Shown: in pieces, positions 45,402-54,108 of the stretch
How positions within the stretch are numbered: position 1 is the first letter of the stretch
How the letters are laid out: every line of letters starts with the position of its first letter
From: Corynebacterium tuberculostearicum
GTDB taxonomy: Bacteria; Actinomycetota; Actinomycetes; Mycobacteriales; Mycobacteriaceae
Direction: 5' to 3'
Assembly (NCBI RefSeq): GCF_013408445.1
Contig: NZ_JACBZL010000001.1
Location: forward strand, 682,001-746,000
Length of the DNA stretch: 64,000 nt
Made by a program: the position numbers and the translations under genes
Notes under the pieces: generated by a model
The model's database searches: none
Seen by the model: only the letters and a program-made list of their open reading frames with translations
What the model was told of the DNA's origin: nothing

Positions 45402-46487
45402 TTAGGCGGGGCTGTCGACGTGGAGCCCCGCCGCTTCGCGGGCTAGCTCGCAGCCATGGCATAGGCTGGAGACCAACCGCTTTCCCATACCACTGCGATA
45501 TCCCTGCGCTATGAGGCGCCCCAAATTGTGATGGGGCGCCTCTTCTACCACTACGGAAAGCGCCGGACCGGCATAAATTCCGAATTCGTGGGATACCTGG
45601 CTAGCAGCGTACAACGCTAGGGCGTTATAGCGAATCGGCCCCTGGAATGTACGCGCTACCGCCAATAACAGGTCTCCTGCTTCCTGCGGTGTGGAGACGA
45701 GCTCCGCAATGACCAGGTCGCGGGTCCAGGTGGTAGACATCCACATGGCTGCCACACACAATAGTTCTTCATTTTCTAGGGTCTCCTCCAGCGATTCGAC
45801 CTCGCTGAGCACATGGCGCACATCGGCGATGAGGTGTTTGACCACCTGCACTGGATCTGAAGTGCCGTATCCGTGCCCGGCGCGCAATTGGCGGGCAATC
45901 TCTTCGGCGCATCGCTCCATGGCCCTAATCTCTTCATCCCCAAAGTATGGGTTCGGGTCCTTGAAGCGCTGCACCATGTCATGGCGGCTAAGTTCCGGAA
46001 GCATGCCGTTATTCACGCAAGCGCGCATCGTGTGGCTCGTTGAGATGGCGGGTATGGTTCCTTCCATCCAATTCTGCAGCGGGCCCTCGCCGCTTTCTGT
46101 GGCGTGGCCAAAGATGAGGTCGTAAGCGGTATCGGTGGATAGTTCTTCGGCCAGCCAGCAGGCATCGATGCCCATACCTGTCCGGTCTTGGAAATGGTAA
46201 AGAGACTGCAGAATGTCCCAGAGCTCTCCCTCCTCGCGTTGGGAGAGCACGAAGCAGAAGTTGATTTCGGGATTTCCGCAGTGAAACGCTTCCATCACTT
46301 CGTGCAGGGCACCAGGCACATCGTGCAGATCGAGGCGGGCTACTGGTCCGATGCTGTGTCCGCGTTGGCTGGGTTGGATGGAGATGAGGATGACTGATTC
46401 AGTGGGAAAGAATCCGAGGATTCCTGGGATATTGGCGAGGATATCGCCGGGTGTACGGATGGGCTGAGTTGGTGTTGTGATGTCCAT
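45402..46487 (-). CDS. DUF4192-family protein
   Basis: A 361-aa soluble protein. The start ITTPTQPIRTPGDILANIPGILGFFPTESVILISI is the DUF4192 signature. LLCVAAMWMSTTWTRDLVIAELVSTP and RYNALALYAASQVSHEFGI follow in the C-terminal half. Function is unknown. ATG at 46487 is preferred to the longer frame because the family begins here. It is convergent with galE, whose end it almost touches; a GGCGGGGCT/AGCCCCGCC hairpin lies within its last codons. Confidence 0.85.
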   Translation of the reverse strand: MDITTPTQPIRTPGDILANIPGILGFFPTESVILISIQPSQRGHSIGPVARLDLHDVPGALHEVMEAFHCGNPEINFCFVLSQREEGELWDILQSLYHFQDRTGMGIDACWLAEELSTDTAYDLIFGHATESGEGPLQNWMEGTIPAISTSHTMRACVNNGMLPELSRHDMVQRFKDPNPYFGDEEIRAMERCAEEIARQLRAGHGYGTSDPVQVVKHLIADVRHVLSEVESLEETLENEELLCVAAMWMSTTWTRDLVIAELVSTPQEAGDLLLAVARTFQGPIRYNALALYAASQVSHEFGIYAGPALSVVVEEAPHHNLGRLIAQGYRSGMGKRLVSSLCHGCELAREAAGLHVDSPA

Positions 46488-46570
46488 GGCCCTAGCTTCA
46501 ACCACGCGCGCAACTGTGCATAGGCCCAAAAGAGCTAGGTAGTGGGGATCTGTGGATAGGTGGGGTGAAA

Positions 46571-46585
46571 GGGGCGTCGGCAAGC
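46571..46585 (+). repeat. Copy 3 of intergenic GGGG(A)C(G/A)TCG(C/G)CAAGC motif
   Basis: GGGGCGTCGGCAAGC lies between the divergent DUF4192 and PAC2 genes. Flanking GGGGTG and CACCCC can pair around it. Confidence 0.5.
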
Positions 46586-46729
46586 GGCTTTCCACACCCC
46601 GCCCGGGATTGCGCTGGCAATGCGCAGCGGTTTGGGGCACAATTGTTTATTTAGCCTCGCAGTGCGCGCGGGAATAGTAGGCACGCGCGCGGCGTTGGGG
46701 TAGGTAAGAATGCAAGGAGGTAACACAAC

Positions 46730-47794
46730 ATGCACGAAGAAGATCGCCGCATGTATGAGCTGGAATATCCGGCTCCGGTGATTAGGGATGATTCCGGTGA
46801 CGGACAAGGCCCCACCATGATTGTTGCCATGCACGGATATGCTGACGCTGGCCAAGCCATCGAGGCAAGTGCTGACCACCTGAAGGCCGCCTTGGAAGGC
46901 CGCCAGTTGGCCTCGTTTAACTCTGATGAGCTGATTGATTACCGCTCCCGCCGCCCGGCTGTCACGATTGATAAGGATCGGGCGCTGGAAATCGAGTCCA
47001 TGGATCTTGGTATTAAGGTCCTGCGCGATAATTCCGGCAAGACTTTCCTTCTGCTGTCTGGCCCTGAACCAGACATGCGCTGGGAGGCGTTCACCACGGC
47101 CGTAGTGAAGCTGGTGGAAAAATTCAATATTGAAGACACCATCATGCTCTATGCCGCGCCGATGCCGGTGCCGCATACCCGCCCCACGGTGGTTACGGCC
47201 CATGGCACCTCCTCCCGCTTGACTGAGCACATGCTCTCGATGGATTCCACCATGATGGTGCCAGGCTCTGCCGCGCTGTACTTGGAAAAGGCTCTGGCGG
47301 ATAAGCACCGCACGGTGGCTGGATATACCGTCCACGTGCCGCACTATTTGGCAGCTTCGCCCTATCCACAGGCCACGTTCCAGCTGCTGGATTCGGTGGC
47401 GCGGGCGGCGCGCCTCAACATTCCTTTGGGCAGCATCGAGGCCGATATATCCCGCGTGGAAAACCAACTGGAGGAGCAAGTTGGTGGCTCGGATGAGATT
47501 GAAGGCGTAGTCCAACAACTCGAGCAGCAGTATGACGCTTATATGGAGCGCTACCGCAAGGAGCATCCGCAGGCGATCATGCCTGGCGAGGAGCCCATGC
47601 CTACCGGTGAGGAAATCAGCGAGGAGTTCCAGGCATTCTTGGCTTCCTTGGATGAAGAAGAAAGCCAGCAGATCATCAATACCGAGATCGATGACCGCGA
47701 AGATTCCGCCGAAGAGGAAGACCCTCTGTCCGATGATGGGAAGGACGGCCCTGATTCTGCTTCGGGCGAGGGCGACTTAGGCGACGATATCTAA
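46730..47794 (+). CDS. PAC2-family protein (proteasome-assembly-chaperone fold)
   Basis: A 354-aa protein of the PAC2 family: MYELEYPAPVIRDDSGDGQGPTMIVAMHGYADAGQAIEASADHL at the start and PVPHTRPTVVTAHGTSS in the middle. Bacterial members have no settled function. The last 60 residues are strongly acidic and probably disordered. AGGAGG 9 nt before the ATG is a strong ribosome site. It is followed closely by the Ski2-like helicase gene. Confidence 0.88.
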   Translation: MHEEDRRMYELEYPAPVIRDDSGDGQGPTMIVAMHGYADAGQAIEASADHLKAALEGRQLASFNSDELIDYRSRRPAVTIDKDRALEIESMDLGIKVLRDNSGKTFLLLSGPEPDMRWEAFTTAVVKLVEKFNIEDTIMLYAAPMPVPHTRPTVVTAHGTSSRLTEHMLSMDSTMMVPGSAALYLEKALADKHRTVAGYTVHVPHYLAASPYPQATFQLLDSVARAARLNIPLGSIEADISRVENQLEEQVGGSDEIEGVVQQLEQQYDAYMERYRKEHPQAIMPGEEPMPTGEEISEEFQAFLASLDEEESQQIINTEIDDREDSAEEEDPLSDDGKDGPDSASGEGDLGDDI

Positions 47795-47828
47795 CTAACC
47801 CGCCCCCATCGCCGCTAAGGTGGTGGGG

Positions 47829-50372
47829 GTGAACTTATCTCAGCTGCTGCCAGATTTAACGGAAGTACCCGAGTCCCTCGTAGACGAGGCAATTTGGGAT
47901 ACCTTTACCTCGTGGACTACCGGCCGGGGTATCAATTTGTACCCGGCGCAGGAAGAAGCCTCGCTCGGTATTCTGGCCGGTGATAATGTCATCCTCGCTA
48001 CCCCTACGGGCTCGGGTAAGTCCATGGTGGCTAATGCTGCACACTTCATCGCCCTAGCTCGTGGCCAGCGCAGTTTCTATACCGCGCCGATTAAGGCCCT
48101 TGTGAGCGAGAAGTTCTTTGCCCTCTGCGATATCTTCGGCGCCGAGAATGTGGGCATGATGACTGGCGACGCCACCGTTAATGGCAATGCCCCCATCATC
48201 GCCGCCACCGCCGAGATTGTAGCCAATATTGCGCTGCGCGATGGCGCCGAGGCCAATATCGACCAGGTAGTAATGGACGAGTTCCACTACTACTCCGAGC
48301 CGGATCGCGGTTGGGCCTGGCAGGTGCCGCTGCTGGAGTTGTCCAAGGCGCAGTTCCTCCTCATGTCCGCCACTTTGGGCGATACTCACTGGCTAGAAGA
48401 GGATCTCACCCGCCGCACCGGCCGCGCCACCAACCTCGTCGCCGGCACCACGCGTCCCGTCCCGCTGGATTTCTCCTATGTCTTTAGCGCGGTACACGAG
48501 ACCATCGAGGAGCTCTTGGCCGATAAGAAGGCGCCTATCTACGTGGTGCACTTCTCGCAGCGTGAAGCGGCCGAGCGCGCCCAGGCGCTCACCTCGCTTT
48601 CGGGGATCATCACTAAGGACGAAAAGGAAGCAATTGCCCAGGAAATCGGTGGTTTCCGCTTCACCACTGCCTTTGGCAAGGATCTATCCAAGCTCCTGCG
48701 CAAGGGCATCGGCATCCACCACGCGGGCATGCTCCCCAAATACCGCCGATTGGTAGAGCGCCTGGCACAAAAAGGCCTGCTTAAGGTCATTTGCGGCACC
48801 GATACCCTGGGGGTGGGCATTAACGTGCCCATCCGCACCGTGCTGATGACTGGGCTTGCCAAATTCGACGGCCAGCGCCAACGCATCCTCAAGTCGCGCG
48901 AATTCCACCAAATTGCCGGCCGCGCCGGCCGCGCCGGCTATGACACCGAGGGCACTGTGGTGGTCGAGGCCCCCGAGCACGAGATCGAAAATGCCAAGGA
49001 ACGCCGCCGCATCGGCGATGACCCCAAGCGCTTGAAGAAGCTCAAGAAAAAGTCCGCCCGAGAAGGCGAGGTGTCCTGGTCCGAGAAGACCTTCGCGCGC
49101 CTTACTGAGGCTGAACCGGAGCAACTGACCTCTCAGTTCCGCGTATCTAATTCCATGCTGCTCAACGTCTTGGCACGCCATGGCAATGGCTATGACCACA
49201 TGCGCCACCTGCTGCGGGACAATCACGATAACCGCAGCAAGCAGAATAAAGACATCCTCACCGCACTCGATCTCTTCCGCGGGCTAGTAGATTCCGGCGT
49301 GGTGCAAAAATCGACCAAGGGATTAGATATCTACGGTCGCCCCTACCATTTGGTGCGAGAGCTGCCGCGAGACTTTGCGCTCAATCAGCCGCTGGGCCCA
49401 TTCGCGCTGGCGGCGCTCTCGCTGCTGGATCCGGAGGCAGAAACCTATAACCTGGACGTCATTTCCGTGTTCGAGGCCATCCTGGATGACCCGCGCCAGG
49501 TGCTCATTGCCCAGCAGAAGCAGCGCCGCGGCGAAGAGATCGCCGCGCTGAAGGCGGACGGGGTGGACTACACCGACCGCATGAATATCGTGGAGGATAT
49601 CACTTGGCCGAAGCCGCTCGAGGAGCTATTGGAGCAGGCCTACGATACTTTCGCTGAGACCAATGCGTGGGTTAAGGAGTTTGAGCTGCGGCCTAAGTCC
49701 GTGGTGCGCGACATGCTCGAGAACGCCATGACCTTCTCGGATCTGGTCGCCACCTACGGCTTGGCCCGCTCCGAGGGGGTGATTTTGCGCTACCTGACCG
49801 ACGCCTGGCGCACCCTTAAGCAATCCATTCCGGACGAATACAACACGCCAGAACTCGAAGACATCGTTGTCTGGCTAGGTGAGCTTATCCGCCAGGTGGA
49901 TTCCTCGCTTGTCGACGAATGGGCGCAAATGGCCGGCGAAGACTCCCCCATCGACCAAGACACGGTGGACCGTGAGCTGGCCTTTGGCGTGGAGGACCCC
50001 ACCGCGCTCACGGCCAATCGCCGCGCCTTTACCATCATGGTGCGCAATTACATGTTCCGCTTGGTGCAACTCTTTGCTTTGGAAAAGGAAGACCGCTTGG
50101 CGGAGCTGCTCGATTACTTGGACGAGGTGCCGGACTTCGGGGCTATCCTGGATGATTACTTCGATGAGTATGATGACATCGATTCCGGCCCCGAGGCCCG
50201 CGGCCCAGAGTACTTCCGCCTCGAAAATACTGACTCGCGAGCCTGGTCGGTGCGCCAGATCATCAAGGATCCAGACGGCGACCACGCCTACCAGTTCGTC
50301 GCTACAGTAGATCTAGACGCTTCCGATGAGGCCGGCGAAGTTCGCCTATCAGACCTGCGCGTGGAGTACTAG
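47829..50372 (+). CDS. Ski2-like DExH RNA helicase
   Basis: About 847 aa. Walker A is ATPTGSGKSMVA, motif II MDEFHYY (DExH class), motif III LMSATL, and motif VI QIAGRAGRAGYD. A long C-terminal region of about 400 residues includes an arch- or DUF-type helical domain (SRTFARLTEAEPEQL-like start). Related actinobacterial HelY proteins are thought to handle RNA. The start is chosen at GTG 47829 (MNLSQLLPD); GTG 47820 is also in frame. TAAGGT 8 nt upstream could be a -10 for a leaderless message. Confidence 0.88.
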   Translation: MNLSQLLPDLTEVPESLVDEAIWDTFTSWTTGRGINLYPAQEEASLGILAGDNVILATPTGSGKSMVANAAHFIALARGQRSFYTAPIKALVSEKFFALCDIFGAENVGMMTGDATVNGNAPIIAATAEIVANIALRDGAEANIDQVVMDEFHYYSEPDRGWAWQVPLLELSKAQFLLMSATLGDTHWLEEDLTRRTGRATNLVAGTTRPVPLDFSYVFSAVHETIEELLADKKAPIYVVHFSQREAAERAQALTSLSGIITKDEKEAIAQEIGGFRFTTAFGKDLSKLLRKGIGIHHAGMLPKYRRLVERLAQKGLLKVICGTDTLGVGINVPIRTVLMTGLAKFDGQRQRILKSREFHQIAGRAGRAGYDTEGTVVVEAPEHEIENAKERRRIGDDPKRLKKLKKKSAREGEVSWSEKTFARLTEAEPEQLTSQFRVSNSMLLNVLARHGNGYDHMRHLLRDNHDNRSKQNKDILTALDLFRGLVDSGVVQKSTKGLDIYGRPYHLVRELPRDFALNQPLGPFALAALSLLDPEAETYNLDVISVFEAILDDPRQVLIAQQKQRRGEEIAALKADGVDYTDRMNIVEDITWPKPLEELLEQAYDTFAETNAWVKEFELRPKSVVRDMLENAMTFSDLVATYGLARSEGVILRYLTDAWRTLKQSIPDEYNTPELEDIVVWLGELIRQVDSSLVDEWAQMAGEDSPIDQDTVDRELAFGVEDPTALTANRRAFTIMVRNYMFRLVQLFALEKEDRLAELLDYLDEVPDFGAILDDYFDEYDDIDSGPEARGPEYFRLENTDSRAWSVRQIIKDPDGDHAYQFVATVDLDASDEAGEVRLSDLRVEY

Positions 50373-50386
50373 CCAGCGAAAACGAC

Positions 50387-50448
50387 AAAGCCGCCCTGGC
50401 AGCCGCGCCCGGGGTAAGGGGGGCGTCGGCAAGCGCGAGGGCGGCTTT
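50387..50448 (+). terminator. Bidirectional terminator between helicase and ahpD
   Basis: AAAGCCGCCCT (50387-50397) pairs with AGGGCGGCTTT (50438-50448). The long loop of 40 nt contains one copy of the intergenic motif. Confidence 0.75.
50420..50434 (+). repeat. Copy 4 of intergenic GGGG(A)C(G/A)TCG(C/G)CAAGC motif
   Basis: GGGGCGTCGGCAAGC, identical to copy 3, lies in the loop of the terminator between convergent genes. Confidence 0.5.
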
Positions 50449-50460
50449 AGGCCGGCTACT

Positions 50461-50985
50461 TTAGCGTGCGGCCTCGATCTGGACAGCCTGTGCCACAGCC
50501 TGGACAACGGCCGCTACCTTGACGGCCTCCCAGACCTGATCCTTGCTCAGGCCGGCCTCATTGAGCTCGTGCGCGTGGGCACCCAGGCAGTGCTCGCAGC
50601 CATTGATAGCGGAGACTGCGGTATTCCACAGCTCGAAGTTGGCCTTGTCCACGCCCGGCTTGGAGATGATGTTCATGCGCAGGCCGAACTTAACCTGTGC
50701 ATAGTCATCGCCCAACCAACCCTTGGCGCGGTAGGCAACATTGTTCATAGCCATAACGGTGGCTGCGCCGTAGGCTGCCTCGATGGCTTCCTCGGAGAGG
50801 TGCTCCTTTGCTTCCTCCGCAATCTCAGACAGCACGGTGTCATTGCGGGTTGCGGCGGCCGATGCCAGCAGGCAGCCCCAGAGCTGCTCCTCGTCCAGGT
50901 CCTTGGAACGGGTCAGGGTGCCCAAGTTGAGCTTCTGGTCCTTGGCGTACTCCGGCAGGGAAGACTTCAGATTATCAATAGACAT
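50461..50985 (-). CDS. ahpD: Alkyl hydroperoxide reductase AhpD
   Basis: A 174-aa thiol protein. The catalytic CxxC with the following His is GCEHCLGAH (Cys130, Cys133, His137), as in mycobacterial AhpD, which reduces AhpC using lipoyl-bound electrons. AAAGGAG lies 6 nt before the ATG. It would normally follow ahpC directly; here the IS element separates the two by about 1.3 kb, and a terminator of ahpC also lies upstream, so expression now depends on its own promoter or on read-through against the IS. Confidence 0.96.
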   Translation of the reverse strand: MSIDNLKSSLPEYAKDQKLNLGTLTRSKDLDEEQLWGCLLASAAATRNDTVLSEIAEEAKEHLSEEAIEAAYGAATVMAMNNVAYRAKGWLGDDYAQVKFGLRMNIISKPGVDKANFELWNTAVSAINGCEHCLGAHAHELNEAGLSKDQVWEAVKVAAVVQAVAQAVQIEAAR

Positions 50986-51029
50986 AACTTTTCTCCTTTG
51001 ATATTTTGATAGGAATTTGCTGCGCTGGA

Positions 51030-51061
51030 TTCAAAAGGAAACCCCGCCACGAAAGCGGGGT
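51030..51061 (-). terminator. Original terminator downstream of ahpC
   Basis: On the minus strand CCCCGC and GCGGGG pair around TTTCGTG and are followed by TTTCCTTTT. It lies between the severed ahpC 3' end and ahpD. Confidence 0.75.
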
Positions 51062-51082
51062 AAACCTGCATCTCAGTGAGAT

Positions 51083-51121
51083 TTAGAGTGCGGACTGAAC
51101 GACGTCCATCTTGTTGATGTT
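51083..51121 (-). pseudogene. ahpC: Severed 3' end of ahpC
   Basis: Read on the minus strand, this stretch encodes N-INKMDVVQSAL followed by TAA. It is the natural continuation of the AhpC sequence ...NWEKNDPTKN interrupted by the IS at 51122-52423. The first codon (AAC) is the duplicated 3-bp target. Confidence 0.9.
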
Positions 51122-51147
51122 GGACCTGACCCCTGTTTGGTGGACAC
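51122..51147 (+). repeat. Left terminal inverted repeat of the IS3 element
   Basis: Starts GGACCTGACCCC and ends GTGGACAC. Six mismatches to the right repeat. Confidence 0.9.
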
Positions 51148-51192
51148 CTGATATCCAGCCCAGTCGGGCTGGAAGAAAGGTAATCTACCACC

Positions 51193-51492
51193 ATGTCCAG
51201 GTACTCCGAACAGTTCAAACGCGATGCCGTGGCCCTCTACGAAAACAATGAGGACCTCTCACTGAACTCAGCATCAGCAGAGCTCGGTATCAACCGTGCC
51301 TCGCTGCATTCTTGGATCAAGAAGTACGGCACCGGCAAACGTGCCCGCACAAAAAGCATGCGCGACAAGGTCCAAGCAGCGAATGATTCCGAACGGATCC
51401 GCCAGTTAGAAAAAGAGAACGCAAAGCTGCGCGAAGAACGTGACATCCTGCGCAAGGCCGCGAAATATTTTGCCGAAGAGACTCACTGGTGA
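51193..51492 (+). CDS. IS3-family transposase OrfA
   Basis: A 99-aa DNA-binding subunit. The N-terminal HTH (SRYSEQFKRDAVALYENN...SASAELGINRASLHSWIKKYG) is followed by a leucine-zipper-like helix (IRQLEKENAKLREERDILRKAAKYF), the standard OrfA layout. AAGAAAGG lies upstream. The stop overlaps the OrfB start as GTGA. No textbook slippery heptamer is seen, so coupling or an unusual -1 shift would make OrfB. Confidence 0.95.
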   Translation: MSRYSEQFKRDAVALYENNEDLSLNSASAELGINRASLHSWIKKYGTGKRARTKSMRDKVQAANDSERIRQLEKENAKLREERDILRKAAKYFAEETHW

Positions 51493-52385
51493 TCCGCTTC
51501 CAGTTTGTCTATGACCACCGAACCGAATTCTCGGTTAAGCGGATGTGCCAGGTGTTAAAGCTCAATCGCTCCTCGTTCTACAAATGGGTGCAAACCCGCG
51601 AAGAACGCAGGTTAAAGACGTGTTCGGATGCTCTTATTGGTGCAAGAATCAAGACCATCTTCGATGATGAATACGGGCTTTATGGTGCTAAACGCATCGC
51701 TGCAAGCCTTAAAGCCGATACGAGCTTTGGCCCGATAAATCACAAGAAAGTCGCACGAATCATGAAATCCATGGGACTTAAAGGCTTTACCAAACGCCGC
51801 CGATGCGTCACTACCAGGCGTAAGCCTGGTCACCGCGTCATGCCAGATCTAGTAGGCCGCAGATTCACAGCTGACAGGCCAAACCACGTCTATGTAGGCG
51901 ACATTACGTACCTGCCGTGTAAGGGCGGCAAGAACATGTACCTGGCCACGGTCATCGACGTCTACTCGCGCAAACTTGTCGGACATGCACTCGCCGATCA
52001 CATGCGGGTATCACTGGTTATCGAAGCTTTGTCCCATGCCAGGAAAGTCCGCGGAAGCCTTAAAGGGGCAATTTTCCATTCTGATCACGGCAGCGTGTAC
52101 ACCTCACAAGCCTTTAGGAACTATTGCTCGTCGTTGGGTGTGCGCCAGTCTATGGGAGCGGTAGGAACGAGTGCTGATAACGCCCTAGCAGAATCGTTTA
52201 ACGCCACGCTCAAGCGGGAAATCTTGCGTGACAGGAAAGTCTTTGACAATCCGATCTCCTGCCGCCAAGAAGTCTTCCGGTGGTGCATGCGCTACAACAC
52301 ACGCCGACGGCACTCCTGGTGCAATCTTTCAGCTCCTGACGTCTTTGAAGCCGAGAATTCAGCTACACTGACTAGAGCAGCATAG
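51489..52385 (+). CDS. IS3-family transposase OrfB (DDE integrase)
   Basis: A 298-aa catalytic subunit with HTH_21-like N-terminal part (YGAKRIAASL) and an rve core. The triad is complete: Asp138 (GDITYL), Asp199 (FHSDHGSVY) and Glu235 (NALAESFNATLK), with exactly 35 residues between the last two, the classical D,D35E spacing. The element should be able to transpose. It lies in the -1 frame relative to OrfA. Confidence 0.96.
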   Translation: MIRFQFVYDHRTEFSVKRMCQVLKLNRSSFYKWVQTREERRLKTCSDALIGARIKTIFDDEYGLYGAKRIAASLKADTSFGPINHKKVARIMKSMGLKGFTKRRRCVTTRRKPGHRVMPDLVGRRFTADRPNHVYVGDITYLPCKGGKNMYLATVIDVYSRKLVGHALADHMRVSLVIEALSHARKVRGSLKGAIFHSDHGSVYTSQAFRNYCSSLGVRQSMGAVGTSADNALAESFNATLKREILRDRKVFDNPISCRQEVFRWCMRYNTRRRHSWCNLSAPDVFEAENSATLTRAA

Positions 52386-52981
52386 CTAACCCCCGACGTG
52401 TCCACTTTCCGGGGGTCAGGCCCGTTCTTGGTTGGGTCGTTCTTCTCCCAGTTGCAAGCGCAGACCTCTTCGGACTGCAGGGCGTCGAGCACGCGCAGAA
52501 CCTCGTCTACGTTACGGCCGACAGCATCCGGGGTAACGGAAACGAACTGGATAACACCATCCGGGTCGATGATGAAGGTAGCGCGGTCAGCAACACCATC
52601 AGCGTTTTCTACACCCAGTGCACGGATAAGGTCGTGGCGCACGTCAGAGAACATCGGGAAAGGAACTTCCTTCAGATCCGGGTGGGTTGCGCGCCAGTTG
52701 AAGTGAGCAAACTCATTATCGGTGGAGCCGCCCAGCACCTGGGTATCGCGGTCCTGGAATTCCTCGTCCAGCTTGCCAAAGGCAGCAATCTCGGTCGGGC
52801 AGACGAAGGTGAAGTCCTTCGGGTAGAAGAAGACGACCTTCCACTTGCCCTCGTACTTGTCCAGGGATACCTGCTCGAAGTAGTCCTCCGGCTGATTAGC
52901 GTTAACGTCGTGCAGGTCGCCACCGGTCAGGGCGGTGAGGTTGAACTCTGGGAACTTCTCGCCGACGGTCAAAATAGGCAT
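52292..52981 (-). CDS. ahpC: Peroxiredoxin AhpC with IS-derived C-terminal tail
   Basis: A 229-aa product. Residues 1-186 are normal AhpC: peroxidatic Cys61 in TFVCPTE and Cys174/Cys176 in EEVCACNW, the arrangement of mycobacterial AhpC. Residues 187-229 are read from the IS right end and replace the native INKMDVVQSAL (native length about 197). All catalytic cysteines remain, but the C-terminus that packs in AhpC oligomers is changed. ATG at 52981 has AAAGGAG upstream. It reduces peroxides and is divergent from oxyR. Activity of this form is unknown. Confidence 0.92.
   Translation of the reverse strand: MPILTVGEKFPEFNLTALTGGDLHDVNANQPEDYFEQVSLDKYEGKWKVVFFYPKDFTFVCPTEIAAFGKLDEEFQDRDTQVLGGSTDNEFAHFNWRATHPDLKEVPFPMFSDVRHDLIRALGVENADGVADRATFIIDPDGVIQFVSVTPDAVGRNVDEVLRVLDALQSEEVCACNWEKNDPTKNGPDPRKVDTSGVSYAALVSVAEFSASKTSGAERLHQECRRRVL
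52398..52423 (-). repeat. Right terminal inverted repeat of the IS3 element
   Basis: On the minus strand it starts GGGCCTGACCCC and ends GTGGACAC. It overlaps codons of the fused ahpC frame. Confidence 0.9.
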
Positions 52982-53046
52982 AGTCTTCAACTCCTTTAGC
53001 AAAGGCTTTTCCTCTAAGTTTCCTGCCGCTTGGCGTACAAGCAGCG

Positions 53047-53067
53047 GGGCCGGACCGTGTCCGGCCC
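53047..53067 (-). promoter_or_regulatory. GC-rich hairpin in the ahpC leader
   Basis: GGGCCGGAC (53047-53055) pairs perfectly with GTCCGGCCC (53059-53067) around a 3-nt loop. It is just inside the transcript predicted from the ahpC promoter. No T-run follows on the minus strand, so it is not a typical terminator. Confidence 0.45.
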
Positions 53068-53077
53068 AACACGATCA

Positions 53078-53105
53078 GTTATACCATCTTTTCCGCTCGC
53101 GTCAA
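53078..53105 (-). promoter_or_regulatory. ahpC promoter
   Basis: On the minus strand TTGACG (53105-53100) and TATAAC (53083-53078) are separated by 16 nt, a good sigma-70-type promoter. The start would lie near 53071, giving a leader of about 90 nt. Confidence 0.65.
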
Positions 53106-53118
53106 TAGCAAATCCTAT
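53105..53118 (+). promoter_or_regulatory. Possible OxyR operator between ahpC and oxyR
   Basis: ATAGCAAATCCTAT has ATAG/CTAT arms as in OxyR half-sites and sits directly behind the ahpC -35, where a LysR-type activator would bind. A further ATAG lies at 53136-53139. The full four-part OxyR motif is not present. Confidence 0.35.
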
Positions 53119-53141
53119 AGGTAAGTGTTAGAGTGATAGGC

Positions 53142-54086
53142 ATGCATAATAAAGAGTATCGCCCTACACTTGCTCAGCTGCGTACCTTCGTCACCGTTGC
53201 GGAAAACAAGCACTTTGGTACCGCAGCCGCCAAACTCGAAATTTCCCAGCCCTCCCTCTCTCAGGGCCTCGTTGCCCTCGAGCAGGGCTTGGGCCTGCAG
53301 CTCATCGAGCGCTCCACCCGCAAGGTCATCGTCACCTCGGCCGGTGAGACCCTCCTCCCCTACGCCAAGGCCACTCTTGAAGCCGCCGATACCTTCCTGG
53401 CCCACGCTCGCGGCGCCAATGGCACCCTTGCCGGCCCGCTGACCATCGGCGTTATCCCCACCATCGCCCCCTACATCCTTCCCGATCTGCTCTCCATGCT
53501 GGCTGAGGCCTACCCGGACCTCGAGCCGCGCTTCGTCGAAGAGCAAACCCAGCACCTCATTACCCGCCTTCGCAACGGCAACTTGGATCTTGCCATCATG
53601 GCCCTTCCGTCCGAGGCCACCGGCATGGTCGATAGCCCGCTGTACACGGAGAAATTCTCCATTGTCTGCCCGCCCGATCACCCCATCGCCGGCCGCGAGG
53701 ATGTGAAGCTTGCGGAGCTCAAGGACTTGGATTTGCTGCTGCTTGACGACGGCCACTGCTTGCGCGACCAAGTAGTCGACCTCTGCCGCCATGCCAATAT
53801 CAACCCGGCCGAGGCCACCAATTCCGTCACCCGCGCCTCCTCCCTGACCACCATCATGCAGCTGGTCATGGGCGGACTGGGCTGCACCCTCGTCCCCGAG
53901 TCCGCCCTAGCCACCGAATGCCACGGCAAGGACGTCGCCATCGCCCACTTTGCCTCCGATGTCACCGCCGAACGCGAGGTGGGCCTCGTGTTCCGTTCCT
54001 CCGCCGCCCGCGCCGAGGAATTCCGCGAATTCGGCACGCTCATCACCGCCGCCTGTAACAAGGCGATTGAGCGCTCCCGGCAGTAG
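53142..54086 (+). CDS. oxyR: Peroxide-sensing LysR-type regulator OxyR
   Basis: A 314-aa regulator. The N-terminal winged HTH is TLAQLRTFVTVAENKHFGTAAAKLEISQPSLSQGL. The redox pair is Cys206 and Cys215 in DDGHCLRDQVVDLC, as in OxyR. It normally activates or represses ahpC and catalase genes. ATG at 53142 is preceded by GTGATAGGC without a strong ribosome site. It is divergent from ahpC, 160 nt apart. Confidence 0.94.
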   Translation: MHNKEYRPTLAQLRTFVTVAENKHFGTAAAKLEISQPSLSQGLVALEQGLGLQLIERSTRKVIVTSAGETLLPYAKATLEAADTFLAHARGANGTLAGPLTIGVIPTIAPYILPDLLSMLAEAYPDLEPRFVEEQTQHLITRLRNGNLDLAIMALPSEATGMVDSPLYTEKFSIVCPPDHPIAGREDVKLAELKDLDLLLLDDGHCLRDQVVDLCRHANINPAEATNSVTRASSLTTIMQLVMGGLGCTLVPESALATECHGKDVAIAHFASDVTAEREVGLVFRSSAARAEEFREFGTLITAACNKAIERSRQ

Positions 54087-54108
54087 TCTCACCCGGCGGC
54101 CCCACACG

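Larger units (their letters stand above)
51122..52423 (+). mobile_element. Intact IS3-family insertion sequence, 1,302 bp
   Basis: Terminal inverted repeats of 26 bp (51122-51147 and 52398-52423) match at 20 of 26 positions, outer end GGRCCTGACCCC and inner end GTGGACAC. A 3-bp target duplication GTT flanks it (51119-51121 and 52424-52426). It carries the usual two IS3 genes, orfA and orfB, both undamaged, with orfB in the -1 frame. The insertion lies in the last codons of ahpC, in the opposite orientation. Joining the two flanks restores a normal AhpC C-terminus, which fixes the ends. Confidence 0.95.

Noticed and set aside
52292..52423. AhpC C-terminal tail as a new protein domain
   Set aside because: The residues are a read-through of the IS terminal repeat and the reverse strand of orfB, not a conserved domain.
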